DNA of 64,000 bases from Qipengyuania sp. HL-TH1. Its GTDB lineage: Bacteria > Pseudomonadota > Alphaproteobacteria > Sphingomonadales > Sphingomonadaceae. Within the stretch, counting starts at the first letter, position 1; each line of letters begins with the position of its first letter. Below the pieces are notes generated by a model that was not told the DNA's origin, did no database searches, and saw only the letters and a program-made list of their open reading frames with translations. Shown piece by piece: positions 17,838 to 26,261 of this stretch. The DNA lies in NCBI RefSeq assembly GCF_036365825.1, contig NZ_CP142675.1, positions 1,488,001 to 1,552,000 of the forward strand, read 5' to 3'. A program made the position numbers and the translations under genes.

Positions 17838-19505
17838 TTAAAGGCTCCAAACCTCAGAAGCTCGTACAGCAAGCACCGCACCGCGCTCATCAATGGCATC
17901 CTGATCCCAATCTTCTGCTGCCGAAACCTCCTTATTTAATTCAAGGTCGGATTCGGCAATGACTGGTTTTTTTTCATACCACGATTTATTTCCGATCTTC
18001 GAATTTCTACCCTTCTTAAGAAGAGTCATGTTCGCAATACGATTAGCATAGAACGAAACTTGGTCATCATCAAATTTCGGCCAGTCCTTTGATTTTGCAC
18101 GTTGCGGGAGAATATGCTCGAGATTGACGTCGTCAACATCAGAATTCGGGATGAATTCAGGCTGGTGTTGCGAACCCATATGACGCTCCATTGCCAAGAG
18201 CATGTAGCGCGCAAGAGCGTTATTTGTGGTACGAAAGACGCGAAACGACGCGGCAAACGATGTGTCGCCAGGGATGAGTTTCGCTAGGGCATCGCGTAGG
18301 TCATCGCGATTCTTGATCTCACCTGCTCGAATTTTCACTGCGGCGTCACAAAACGCTTTCTCAGCAGCACCTTTGCCCATCACGCCGCCCACGAGCCCCC
18401 TGACGGACCACGCAAGAAGCGAGCTTAAGGTTCGCTCGATTTCTTTCTTTTCGAAATGTTGGAAGATTGCGAGGAGCAGAGGCCGGTTCTGCTCAAGCTT
18501 CATCCTCGGAAAGAGTCTGATGATCTCCTTGGTACGTTCATTATAGCCAGACCAAAAATCAGATTCTGCCGAAAGCGCAGCCCCGTAATGTCGAGCGGCT
18601 TTACGTAAGTCGTTAGAAAACTTCACAGCCGCAGGCTTCGTCGAGATCTCGCTCTTGATGCGACGGTAAAGCTCCCTTTCTCGCGTCATTCCATGTACCG
18701 AACTCCAAAAGTGACGAAGAAAGGTTATAAAATCGTCCGCCGACTGATATTCTTCAAGAATGGAAACAGATTCCATCCAATTTATCTGAACAGAATCGAT
18801 TTCGTTTCCAGACCTTGAGAACAGATAATTCTTCAGAAGATCAGCAATAGTCAGATCCGCTCCACGGTCGTTTAGCGTTTCAAATATAACAAACGCGTCC
18901 GCATCTGACGCCGCATCAACGGACACGATGCGCGCATTGCTTTTGAGAAACTTGGAAATCAATCCAATCTCTTTCTCCCAAGTGTCAGGATGATCCTGGT
19001 GGAGCTCGTTCAACCTCTCGTCGAAGTAGGCCTTCGCCTCATAGATCAGCTTGTGAGATTCTTTGTCAGGTTCGACCTCTTGGGACTCAAGAATGTATTC
19101 GCGATAAAATTGGTTGTCGATCGCGTTCAACTGCACACGCGGAGTTTTCTCGTACGTGCCAGTATCTAATGGGTATAGCTCATTATTTTGAATAGCATTT
19201 GCAACATCATCTTTTCCATTTTCCTTGTAATGATCTCTCATCGCCGCAAGGAGAATGGTTGTAGTCGCGATTCTCTGTTGACCGTCTATGATTGAAAAGA
19301 CGTCATCTTCATCGCCGTCCGCGGTTAGAACCACATTGCCCAAAAAATACTCGGCAGCATCCTCAGCAGCATCGACTATGTCGTGCCAAAAATCTTCGGT
19401 TTCGTCGGAAGTCCACGAATAGGATCTCTGATATCGAGGGACATTGAAATAGCGCGTCGTCAATAGCTCTTTCAAAGTTGTCGGAGAAAAGTCAAAGCGC
19501 GCCAT
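17838..19505 (-). CDS. DUF262/DUF1524 protein, GmrSD-like candidate defence nuclease
   Basis: A 555-residue protein. The N-terminal DUF262 (ParB-like NTPase fold) has FNVPRYQRSYSW and the hallmark IDGQQR (residues 74-78). The C-terminal DUF1524 HNH-type nuclease has NLEHILPQ (Glu463, His464), then RIANMTLLKKGRNSKIGN. This is the fused GmrS-GmrD layout. Known relatives are type IV restriction enzymes that cut phage DNA with modified bases, and BREX/Ssp-associated nucleases. The base composition is clearly more AT-rich than its neighbours, which suggests recent transfer. An AGAGGA ribosome site precedes the ATG. No methylase or BREX partner is nearby. Confidence 0.88.
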   Translation of the reverse strand: MARFDFSPTTLKELLTTRYFNVPRYQRSYSWTSDETEDFWHDIVDAAEDAAEYFLGNVVLTADGDEDDVFSIIDGQQRIATTTILLAAMRDHYKENGKDDVANAIQNNELYPLDTGTYEKTPRVQLNAIDNQFYREYILESQEVEPDKESHKLIYEAKAYFDERLNELHQDHPDTWEKEIGLISKFLKSNARIVSVDAASDADAFVIFETLNDRGADLTIADLLKNYLFSRSGNEIDSVQINWMESVSILEEYQSADDFITFLRHFWSSVHGMTRERELYRRIKSEISTKPAAVKFSNDLRKAARHYGAALSAESDFWSGYNERTKEIIRLFPRMKLEQNRPLLLAIFQHFEKKEIERTLSSLLAWSVRGLVGGVMGKGAAEKAFCDAAVKIRAGEIKNRDDLRDALAKLIPGDTSFAASFRVFRTTNNALARYMLLAMERHMGSQHQPEFIPNSDVDDVNLEHILPQRAKSKDWPKFDDDQVSFYANRIANMTLLKKGRNSKIGNKSWYEKKPVIAESDLELNKEVSAAEDWDQDAIDERGAVLAVRASEVWSL

Positions 19506-19547
19506 ATCGGTCCTCTATCCTTGAAGGTTTTGCATACCTTCATTTCC

Positions 19548-19661
19548 GTGGAAAACAACCGATTGAGAACACTTTCAGATGCGACGCCGGCGCTCGGCCT
19601 GCTGGCGGGATCGAGCGCGATGCTGGCGGCGGGCGGGACGATCTTTACGCTCGGATCGTAA
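19548..19661 (+). pseudogene. GC-rich 37-codon remnant or micro-ORF ending in a membrane-like segment
   Basis: An open frame starting at a GTG encodes 37 residues ending with LGLLAGSSAMLAAGGTIFTLGS and TAA. The composition is GC-rich in the middle of AT-rich flanks, and the sequence looks like a real protein C-terminus with one membrane helix. It overlaps the 3' end of the convergent DUF7662-like gene by 17 bases. The best guess is the leftover tail of a core gene truncated by insertion; a genuine small membrane protein is also possible. Confidence 0.35.
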
Positions 19662-20007
19662 TCTCAACTTGGGCAGGATCGACGCCGAAGGTCGCCGCCA
19701 AACCATCCTTCGCCTCTTGAATGGTCATCGTGCGCGGCGGTGGAACTTCCTCGCGCCCATCCCCACCGGCGACGTAGACAAAGGTCACACACTCGCCCTT
19801 CAAATCCAGAGCCGTCGCTTTCCATCCTGCCGATTGCCACGCAAGACTTTGCGATCGCATCTGGTTGGACCACCAAGCCTGATACTGCCTGGCACTCTCT
19901 GGAAGGGGGAAGCCAAGGATATCCTCAATCTGGTCGAAGGATGCCGTCCAATCGGTCCGATCCGTATTGGCCAGATATTCCGTCAGCTTTCGATACTTCA
20001 TTGACAT
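19645..20007 (-). CDS. DUF7662-like small protein
   Basis: A 120-residue protein of unknown function. The pattern KYRKLTEYLAN, then FDQIEDILGFPLPESAR, QAWWSNQ, SLAWQSAGWKATALDLKGECVTF is what I recognise as the DUF7662 module, which occurs alone or beside nucleases and in mobile regions. No catalytic residues can be named. The Met of MSMKYRK is 7 bases after AGGAG; another Met one codon earlier is possible. It has its own strong promoter and lies 139 bases upstream of the DUF262 gene on the same strand, so the two may form one unit. Confidence 0.65.
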   Translation of the reverse strand: MSMKYRKLTEYLANTDRTDWTASFDQIEDILGFPLPESARQYQAWWSNQMRSQSLAWQSAGWKATALDLKGECVTFVYVAGGDGREEVPPPRTMTIQEAKDGLAATFGVDPAQVEITIRA

Positions 20008-20035
20008 CATACATCTCCTGCGACTCAACAAGCGC

Positions 20036-20064
20036 AATATGATATATATAATTATTTATGTCAA
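20036..20064 (-). promoter_or_regulatory. sigma-70-type promoter of the DUF7662-like gene
   Basis: On the minus strand a perfect TTGACA is followed by a 17-base AT-rich spacer and CATATT. It lies about 29 bases upstream of the chosen start codon in a very AT-rich pocket, unlike the rest of the window. Confidence 0.6.
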
Positions 20065-20204
20065 CTTCAATCGGGTGCCCTCTTGAAGATGAACCAGTTG
20101 AGGGTGACGCATGCTATTGGGAGCGTATCCGCCGCTCACAATTCCTCTGCGGCCCCTGTTCCTCTGGGGGCTCTGCTTGAAGCAAAGCGTTCCGAGCGCC
20201 CGTA

Positions 20205-20252
20205 GGTGCCCCTCCACCACCTTTGGTGGTCCCCCTCCCCGGTCCGGGGAGG
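20205..20252. repeat. composite palindromic (REP-like) repeat
   Basis: Two adjacent hairpins: accacc-ttt-ggtggt and cctccccg-gtc-cggggagg. The gcccctccaccacc...cccctccccgg architecture is of the kind scattered through many sphingomonad intergenic regions. It directly abuts the end of a uvrA 3'-end fragment. Confidence 0.6.
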
Positions 20253-20256
20253 CTAA

Positions 20257-20380
20257 TTCCGCCGCTTCCCGCTGCCGCTTTCCTTTTTGCGCTACCGCTG
20301 ATGTTGCTTGAGCACGCTCCAGCATCGGCTTGAGGTACTGCCCCATATAGCTCCCCTCGATCGCCGCGACCTCCTCCGGC
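20257..20380 (-). pseudogene. uvrA 3'-end fragment, third copy
   Basis: The minus strand encodes [22 protein letters not shown], then a tail ending QREAAE, matching the C-terminus of the intact UvrA nearby ([22 protein letters not shown]...REAAE). The tail has an 11-residue insertion relative to it. One extra base after EAAE shifts the stop codon out of frame. There is no start or upstream part, so it is a fragment of a different uvrA allele. It lies 6 bases beyond the end of the second copy, in the same orientation. Confidence 0.85.
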
Positions 20381-20386
20381 CCCGGT

Positions 20387-20614
20387 CTACGCCGGGGCAG
20401 GCTCGTTCCGGGTCGCGCGTTCCAAGAGCGGCTTGAGATACTGAGCCGTGTAGCTGCCCTCGACAGTCGCGACGTGTTCTGGAACGCCCTGCGCCACAAC
20501 CTCGCCCCCGCGCACACCGCCGCCCGGGCCGAGGTCGAGCACATGGTCCGCGGTCTTGATGACATCGAGATTGTGCTCGTTCACCACCACCGAATTGCCC
20601 TGCTCCATCAGCCG
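20387..20614 (-). pseudogene. uvrA 3'-end fragment, second copy
   Basis: The minus strand encodes 75 residues from [16 protein letters not shown] to the stop after EPAPA. They align end to end with the C-terminus of the intact UvrA ([16 protein letters not shown]) but with many substitutions. Even a conserved residue before EHNL is changed, and the C-terminal tail is ATRNEPAPA instead of RQREAAE. Homology stops abruptly at the cag-ccg junction near 20614. The level of difference points to an allele from another strain or species rather than a recent duplication. Confidence 0.88.
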
Positions 20615-20774
20615 AAAGCGACGAGGAAGCCGATCACTGTGGCGGCAAGAATGACAACATATCTTGTAACCCACACTCCTTTGCAGCATGTGTCGCAACG
20701 CATCGCGTCTCGCCTTGTACTTGCCAAATCGAAGTCAAGATCGCGCTTCACCCCAGCTCTTTCCGAATTGCGCG

Positions 20775-20803
20775 TTGACAATACGGGGCGGCGCACATCT
20801 ATT
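20775..20803 (+). promoter_or_regulatory. candidate promoter of the 118-aa gene
   Basis: A perfect TTGACA is followed 17 bases later by TCTATT, about 33 bases before the ATG of the next gene. The -35 element is convincing and the -10 is weak. Confidence 0.4.
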
Positions 20804-20835
20804 CATTCGCTCGACAGAAGGGGGAACAGACGCGA

Positions 20836-21192
20836 ATGTCGGATGACAGTGCATCCCAGAAGGACGGTAAGAAACTCGAGCGCAAGCCTCTGGGGCGAAA
20901 GAAGCTACTGACGCCGAAGGTAACCGATGAAGTGGTTGCTCGCCTTAATAATGCCGACATCACGCTGAGTGCGGGCGCCGTCACCCTGCTTACTAGGCGC
21001 GAGAAGAGGTATGCCCTAAGGATGGCGCGCTTTACGCGGGCCAGGCGCGGCAATGCCGAGACGCGCAGGCGACAATTCGAGATCGGAATGCAGCGCATGC
21101 TGGACGACCTCGAAGCCGGGTCCTTCATCAGTACCGCGCAGATGGCTCGCATTCTGTCCGGGCTGTGTCCCGGATTTCCGCCGTTCTGCTGA
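20836..21192 (+). CDS. unknown basic 118-aa protein of the uvrA hotspot
   Basis: I do not recognise a family. The protein is strongly basic: a lysine-rich N-terminus (KKLERKPLGRKKLL), then TRREKRYALRMARFTRARRGNAETRRRQFEIGMQRML, and a short hydrophobic C-terminus ending in CPGFPPFC. The central helix-forming basic block could bind nucleic acid or anionic lipid. AAGGGGG lies about 11 bases before the ATG. The stop is 20 bases before the start of the membrane-protein gene, so the two are probably one operon and one cargo module. Confidence 0.65.
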   Translation: MSDDSASQKDGKKLERKPLGRKKLLTPKVTDEVVARLNNADITLSAGAVTLLTRREKRYALRMARFTRARRGNAETRRRQFEIGMQRMLDDLEAGSFISTAQMARILSGLCPGFPPFC

Positions 21193-21212
21193 CGAGAGGC
21201 ACCTCAGAAGCG

Positions 21213-21629
21213 ATGCAAAACAGACAAGAAAAAGCGTTCGATTACGCCGACGCGGCGATCAAGCAGTTGGTCACGCTAGCAACGGCCGTAATCGGCGCCA
21301 CGATTCTCATCTTCGACAATCAGAACATGGCGGGTGTTCAGATCGGCGGCGGGTACACGCTCGTTGCCGGGCTCGGCCTGACGGTGCTTAGCATCCTGTT
21401 TGGCCTGTTTGCCGGAAACCGCCTTGCTGGCATTCTCGTCGAAGATGCGGCCCATCCGGTGCCCAAGATCAATGACAAGGTCGCTTACCGCTTATGGGCC
21501 TTGCAAATGATCACCTTTACCGTGGGCGTTGCGCTGATCGTAGTCGCCGCTTTCCTGCAGAATGGAGCCGACGCGGAGGCGATGCCACCTACTCCGCCGC
21601 TTCCCTCTGCCTTTCCAGCATCGGCTTGA
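21213..21629 (+). CDS. unknown three-helix membrane protein of the uvrA hotspot
   Basis: A 138-residue protein with three predicted membrane helices, at roughly residues 18-36 ([16 protein letters not shown]), 46-68 and 100-120. A charged N-terminal amphipathic stretch ([17 protein letters not shown]) comes first. The last 14 codons run antisense over the 3' end of uvrA, giving a proline-rich tail ([14 protein letters not shown]). The original protein was therefore probably shorter or different before insertion. No family was recognised; small membrane proteins of this layout occur as effectors in several defence systems, but that link is only a guess. Confidence 0.65.
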   Translation: MQNRQEKAFDYADAAIKQLVTLATAVIGATILIFDNQNMAGVQIGGGYTLVAGLGLTVLSILFGLFAGNRLAGILVEDAAHPVPKINDKVAYRLWALQMITFTVGVALIVVAAFLQNGADAEAMPPTPPLPSAFPASA

Positions 21630-24519
21630 GGTACTGCCCCGTATAGCTCCCCTCGACCGCAGCAACCTCCTCGGGCGTGCCCTGCGCCACAACCTCACCC
21701 CCGCGCACACCGCCACCCGGCCCAAGATCCAGCACATGGTCCGCGGTCTTGATCACATCGAGATTGTGCTCGATCACCACCACGGAGTTCCCCTGCTCGA
21801 CCAGCCGGTGGAGCACTTCGAGAAGCTTGCGCACGTCCTCGAAATGCAGGCCCGTGGTGGGCTCGTCGAGGATGTAGAGCGTCTGCCCGGTGCTGCGCTT
21901 GGCGAGTTCCTTGGCGAGCTTTACGCGCTGCGCCTCGCCGCCCGACAGCGTGGTCGCCTGCTGGCCAACCTTGACGTAGCCGAGGCCGACCTCGTTGAGC
22001 ATGTGCATCTTGTCGCGGATCGGGGGGACCGCCTTGAAGAATTCCTCCGCATCCTCGATCGTCATGTCGAGCACGTCGGCGATCGAGTGGCCCTTGAACT
22101 TCACCTCGAGCGTTTCGCGGTTGTAGCGCTTGCCGCCGCATTGTTCGCAGGTGACGTAGACGTCGGGCAGGAAGTGCATCTCGATCTTGATGAGGCCGTC
22201 GCCCTGGCACGCCTCGCAGCGGCCGCCCTTGACGTTGAAGCTGAAGCGCCCCGGCTTGTAGCCGCGCGCCTGGCTTTCGGGGAGGCCCGCGAACCAGTCG
22301 CGGATCTGGGTGAAGGCGCCGGTGTAGGTGGCGGGGTTGGAGCGCGGGGTGCGGCCGATGGGCGACTGGTCGATCTCGATCACCTTGTCGCAATATTCGA
22401 GGCCGGTGACCTTGTCATGCGCGTCCGCGACGATACGCGCGCCGTTGAGTTCGCGCGCGGCGGAGGCGTAGAGCGTGTCGATGGTGAAGCTGGACTTGCC
22501 CGAGCCCGAGACGCCGGTGACGCAGGTGAAGGTGCCCAGCGGCAGGCTGGCGGTGACGTTGGCGAGGTTGTTCGCGCGCGCGCCGTGGACGGTGAGCTTG
22601 TGTCCGTTGCCCTTGCGCCGCGTGGCCGGGACCGCGATTTCGCGGCGGCCGGTGAGATAGGCGGCGGTGAGCGATTTCTTGTTCTTGAGCACCTGCTTGA
22701 GCGTGCCCTCGGCGACCACCTCGCCGCCGTGGACGCCCGCGCCGGGGCCGAGGTCGACCACGTAATCGGCGGCGCGGATCGCGTCCTCGTCATGCTCGAC
22801 GACGATCACCGTATTGCCGAGATCGCGCAGGCGCTTCAGCGTTTCGAGCAGCCTATCGTTGTCGCGCTGGTGGAGGCCGATGCTGGGTTCGTCGAGCACG
22901 TAGAGCACGCCCGAGAGCCCGCTGCCGATCTGCGAGGCGAGGCGGATGCGCTGGCTCTCGCCCCCGCTCAGCGTACCTGAAGTACGGTCGAGGTTGAGAT
23001 AGTCGAGCCCGACATTGTCGAGGAAGCCCAGCCGCTCGTTGATCTCCTTGAGGATGGCTTTGGCGATCTGCGCCTGCTGGTCGGTCAGGTGTCCGTCGAG
23101 CCCGAGGAACCACGCCTTGGCATCGGCGACGCTCATCTGCGTGGGGGTGGCGATGTCGGTCGGGCCCGCGGGGCCGGGGATCTTGACGCTGAGCGCCTTG
23201 GGATTGAGCCGCTTGCCGCCGCAGGTCTCGCAGGCTTGCGCGGTCTGGAACTTGGCCAGTTCCTCGCGCATCCACGCGCTCTCGGTCTGGAGCATGCGGC
23301 GGTTGAGATTGCCGATCACGCCCTCGAACGGTTTCTTGACGGTGTAGCTCTTGCGCCCGTCCTTGAAGGTCAGCGGGATCGCGCGGCCCCTGGTGCCGTG
23401 GAGGATGATGTCGCGGATTTCCTTGTCGAACTCCTGCCACGGGGTGGTCAGGTCGAACTCGTATTCCTTCGCCAGGCTGGCGAGCACCTGCATGTAATAG
23501 GGCGACGGCGGATTGCTCTTCGCCCAAGGCACCACCGCGCCCTTCTTGAGGCTGAGCGCTTCGTTGGGGACGACCAGCTGCGGGTCGAACAGCTGTTTTT
23601 CACCGATGCCGTCGCAGGTCGGGCAAGCGCCCTGCGGCGCGTTGAAGGAGAACAATCGCGGTTCGACTTCCTCGATCGTGAAGCCGCTGACCGGGCAGGA
23701 GAATTTCTCGGAGAAGACGATGCGGTTGGCGGGCAGCCCCGCGCCCTTCATCGCGCCGCCGGCCGCGGCCTCCTCGTCCTCGCGCCCCGGCACTGCGCCA
23801 TCGGCGAGATCGACATAGGCAAGCCCTTCGGCGAGCTTGAGCGCGGTCTCGAAACTGTCGGCAAGGCGGGTCTCAATGCCCTCCTTCACCGCGAGCCGGT
23901 CGACTACCACCTCGATGTCGTGCTTGAACTTCTTGTCGAGCGCGGGTGCGTCCTCGATCGCATGGAGCTCGCCGTCGATGCGCACGCGGGTGAAGCCCGC
24001 CTTCTGCCATTCGGCCAGTTCCTTGCGGTATTCGCCCTTGCGCCCGCGCACCACGGGGGCGAGCAGGTAGATGCGTGTGCCCTCGGGCAGTTCCATCACC
24101 CGGTCGACCATATTGGAGACGGTCTGCGCCTCGATCGGCAGGCCGGTGGCGGGCGAATAGGGCACCCCGACGCGCGCCCACAGCAGGCGCATGTAGTCGT
24201 AGATCTCGGTCACCGTCGCGACGGTCGAGCGCGGGTTGCGGCTGGTGGTCTTCTGCTCGATCGAGATCGCGGGAGAGAGCCCGTCGATATGTTCGACATC
24301 GGGCTTCTGCATCATCTCGAGGAACTGGCGCGCATAGGCGGACAGGCTCTCGACATAACGCCGCTGTCCCTCGGCATAGATCGTGTCGAAGGCGAGGCTC
24401 GACTTGCCCGAACCGCTGAGGCCGGTGATCACGATCAGGCTGTCGCGCGGCAGGTCGATGTCGACGCCCTTGAGATTATGCTCGCGCGCGCCGCGGACGG
24501 AAATTTTGGTGAGGGCCAT
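21589..24519 (-). CDS. uvrA: UvrABC excinuclease subunit A
   Basis: UvrA recognises bulky DNA lesions and loads UvrB in nucleotide excision repair. The 976-residue protein is full length. It has two Walker A motifs (GLSGSGKSS at 33-41; GVSGSGKSS with Lys675) and ABC signatures ([12 protein letters not shown] and [12 protein letters not shown]). The zinc-binding cysteines are in CPVSGF...CPTCDG and CEACQGDG...[10 protein letters not shown]. An SOS operator lies 12 bases before the start codon. The 3' end is followed by two partial copies of itself from other alleles, which marks it as an insertion hotspot. Confidence 0.98.
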   Translation of the reverse strand: MALTKISVRGAREHNLKGVDIDLPRDSLIVITGLSGSGKSSLAFDTIYAEGQRRYVESLSAYARQFLEMMQKPDVEHIDGLSPAISIEQKTTSRNPRSTVATVTEIYDYMRLLWARVGVPYSPATGLPIEAQTVSNMVDRVMELPEGTRIYLLAPVVRGRKGEYRKELAEWQKAGFTRVRIDGELHAIEDAPALDKKFKHDIEVVVDRLAVKEGIETRLADSFETALKLAEGLAYVDLADGAVPGREDEEAAAGGAMKGAGLPANRIVFSEKFSCPVSGFTIEEVEPRLFSFNAPQGACPTCDGIGEKQLFDPQLVVPNEALSLKKGAVVPWAKSNPPSPYYMQVLASLAKEYEFDLTTPWQEFDKEIRDIILHGTRGRAIPLTFKDGRKSYTVKKPFEGVIGNLNRRMLQTESAWMREELAKFQTAQACETCGGKRLNPKALSVKIPGPAGPTDIATPTQMSVADAKAWFLGLDGHLTDQQAQIAKAILKEINERLGFLDNVGLDYLNLDRTSGTLSGGESQRIRLASQIGSGLSGVLYVLDEPSIGLHQRDNDRLLETLKRLRDLGNTVIVVEHDEDAIRAADYVVDLGPGAGVHGGEVVAEGTLKQVLKNKKSLTAAYLTGRREIAVPATRRKGNGHKLTVHGARANNLANVTASLPLGTFTCVTGVSGSGKSSFTIDTLYASAARELNGARIVADAHDKVTGLEYCDKVIEIDQSPIGRTPRSNPATYTGAFTQIRDWFAGLPESQARGYKPGRFSFNVKGGRCEACQGDGLIKIEMHFLPDVYVTCEQCGGKRYNRETLEVKFKGHSIADVLDMTIEDAEEFFKAVPPIRDKMHMLNEVGLGYVKVGQQATTLSGGEAQRVKLAKELAKRSTGQTLYILDEPTTGLHFEDVRKLLEVLHRLVEQGNSVVVIEHNLDVIKTADHVLDLGPGGGVRGGEVVAQGTPEEVAAVEGSYTGQYLKPMLERQREAAE

Positions 24520-24530
24520 GAAGGACGCGT

Positions 24531-24545
24531 GTTCCTGAATTGTTC
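24531..24545. promoter_or_regulatory. LexA operator (SOS box) of uvrA
   Basis: GTTCCTGAATTGTTC is an exact match to the alphaproteobacterial LexA site GTTC-N7-GTTC. It lies 12 bases upstream of the uvrA start, where LexA would block transcription or early elongation. Confidence 0.85.
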
Positions 24546-25063
24546 GCTTGGGTCAAGTCTGTGCGATGTAGGGTGCTTCGCGCCGATTTACAGGCCCCTT
24601 CTGTTCCGCACGGGATCCCCGGGGTTCAGCAACTAGAATAGGCGCCCTACTGCGGCACTCGTAAGTGAACGTCAGCCTATGTCCGTTACTTACAATAGTT
24701 CTGTCATTAGATCATGTAATCCTCTCCAGTCATAGGCATCCGAGGCTTGTATGAGGGGGCATCTTCATCATGGCTAAATTGCGAACTTGAGCACCGTCTA
24801 CGGTGCCATGCCAATAAGCATTCTCGCGACGGGTGTCGGGTTCTAACTTGGCTTGAACCGAGCCGGTTATTTCGTGCGCCGATCCGCGCCGAAAGCGACC
24901 ATGCCAGCACAACCGACACCGGGCACAATCGGTCCGGGCACTATCATAAAGCGGAAGTCCGACCCGCCGTTTGGGATCGGGAGGACGAGCCGCGCGTGGT
25001 CACCTTCTTCGGGGATCGAGTCGAACGGCCAGTGGCGCGCGAATTTTGAACGGGAGAGATTGG
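24546..25063. other. 518-base gap between uvrA and an accessory lipoprotein gene
   Basis: No supported coding region was found; composition is mixed and less GC-rich than the core. One inverted repeat stands out: gtaagtgaacg at 24661-24671 against cgttacttac at 24684-24693, one base apart from perfect, with a 12-base loop. The 5' part must hold the uvrA promoter and the 3' end the promoter of the lipoprotein gene. The stretch may contain an insertion boundary. Confidence 0.5.
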
Positions 25064-25969
25064 ATGTTGAGAGGAAGGGATATACTCGTGGGGCTCGCGG
25101 CCGTCAGCCTTTGCGGCTGCGCCACGATACGCGGATCGCAGGCAACGGTGCCCGAACTCTACGCCAGCACGCTGGTCCCGGTCGGGACCGCGCTGAAGAG
25201 CTATTACCAGGTCCCTGACACAGCTCGCGGCGGTATGACGCGGTTCGCCTACCGCAATTATGTGGTGGCGAGCTACACCTCGGCGATCGACAAGCGTTAT
25301 CGGACTTTCACCGATCAGCTGCGCAGCGGCGGTCGCGGCTCCGCACTGGGTTTCGGCCTACTCCAGCTGGGTCTGACGGGGGCGACCGCGCTGGCGAAGG
25401 AAGCAGACGTCAGCGAGCTGGCCACCATTACGGCAATCGCGACCGGAGCGGGAGCCGTTGTCGACGAGAACGTATTCTTCGACCGCACCATGCCAGCGAT
25501 CATTGCCGCGATGGATGCCGAACGAGCAGGCATCAAAACGGATATCGCGCGCAAGAAAGCCCTGTCGGCAGATCGCTACAGTCTCGATGAAGCGATCGAT
25601 GACCTCGACCGATTGCAGCGCGCCGGCCGCCTCGACCGTGCGCTGGCGCGGATTACGCGGGCCGCGGAGGCAGATCGCGTCGCGCAGGAAGAGGAACTAA
25701 ACGCAATTACCAGCGCCTGCGACGACATTTCGGTATTGGCGGCGCCCTTGAACGAGCGCTTCCGGAACCTTGTCGGCACACAGGACGGCGAAAATCCGGA
25801 ACTGCGGCAGACGGCAGCCAGTGTTTTGAGGCTGGAAGTCGAGCCCGGCACCGTTCCAACCTGGGCAGGTCTCAGAGAAGCGTTCGACCAGAAGCTGTGC
25901 GACGATACGGAAAAAGAGAACTTTCTCGATGACCTAGAGAAATCGCAACCTGGCGAAGAGGGGATATAA
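25064..25969 (+). CDS. unknown exported lipoprotein, helical
   Basis: A 301-residue protein with a lipoprotein-type signal (MLRGRDILVGLAAVSLCGCA, lipidated Cys likely residue 20) and no family I recognise. After the signal it is mostly helical. There is a glycine/alanine-rich segment (GSALGFGLLQLGLTGATALAKEA, then ITAIATGAGAVVDENVFF) that may dip into a membrane. Coiled-coil-like acidic helices follow (DEAIDDLDRLQRAGRLDRALARI). The ATG has GGGAGAG upstream; earlier in-frame codons would add a non-conserved basic stretch. It is 1 base from the next gene, so they are co-translated. Confidence 0.7.
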   Translation: MLRGRDILVGLAAVSLCGCATIRGSQATVPELYASTLVPVGTALKSYYQVPDTARGGMTRFAYRNYVVASYTSAIDKRYRTFTDQLRSGGRGSALGFGLLQLGLTGATALAKEADVSELATITAIATGAGAVVDENVFFDRTMPAIIAAMDAERAGIKTDIARKKALSADRYSLDEAIDDLDRLQRAGRLDRALARITRAAEADRVAQEEELNAITSACDDISVLAAPLNERFRNLVGTQDGENPELRQTAASVLRLEVEPGTVPTWAGLREAFDQKLCDDTEKENFLDDLEKSQPGEEGI

Positions 25970-25970
25970 G

Positions 25971-26261
25971 ATGGCGAATACCCAGCGTAAGTACAAAGGC
26001 AGCCTTAGCCTGGGCAAGCTTGATACGGCCCTGGAAGCGCATGAAATGCTATTCGGGACCTTGGCCGAACTGAAGGTGCTTGGGACATTTACCGTCGCGA
26101 CCTATGATGACAGCCACTATCCGGCCCTCCAGTCACTGGCACTTTTGCCCACGATTGGAGGCGAGGCACCGCCCTCAACTGACGAGGCGGACCACATGTT
26201 CAACGGGGAGGCGAGGATCCTTGGCATCACGATGGACGTCGCCGTTTACCGTACGAAATGA
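25971..26261 (+). CDS. unknown 96-aa protein paired with the lipoprotein
   Basis: A small protein without a signal peptide or membrane helix and with no recognised family. It begins MANTQRKYKGSLSLGKLDTALEAHEMLFGTLAELKVLG and ends with a beta-rich segment, GEARILGITMDVAVYRTK. The gene starts 1 base after the stop of the lipoprotein gene, which argues for a shared function. The short charged fold could be a chaperone or immunity-like partner; nothing in the sequence decides this. Confidence 0.6.
   Translation: MANTQRKYKGSLSLGKLDTALEAHEMLFGTLAELKVLGTFTVATYDDSHYPALQSLALLPTIGGEAPPSTDEADHMFNGEARILGITMDVAVYRTK

Noticed and set aside
20608..20796. 62-codon minus-strand frame ending in a hydrophobic stretch beside the second uvrA fragment
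   Set aside because: Could encode a tiny membrane peptide, but the start is unclear and the frame overlaps the fragment junction; support is too weak for a gene call.
24747..25049. Frame of 100 codons in the gap before the accessory lipoprotein gene
   Set aside because: No conserved pattern, no ribosome site, overlaps the likely promoter region.
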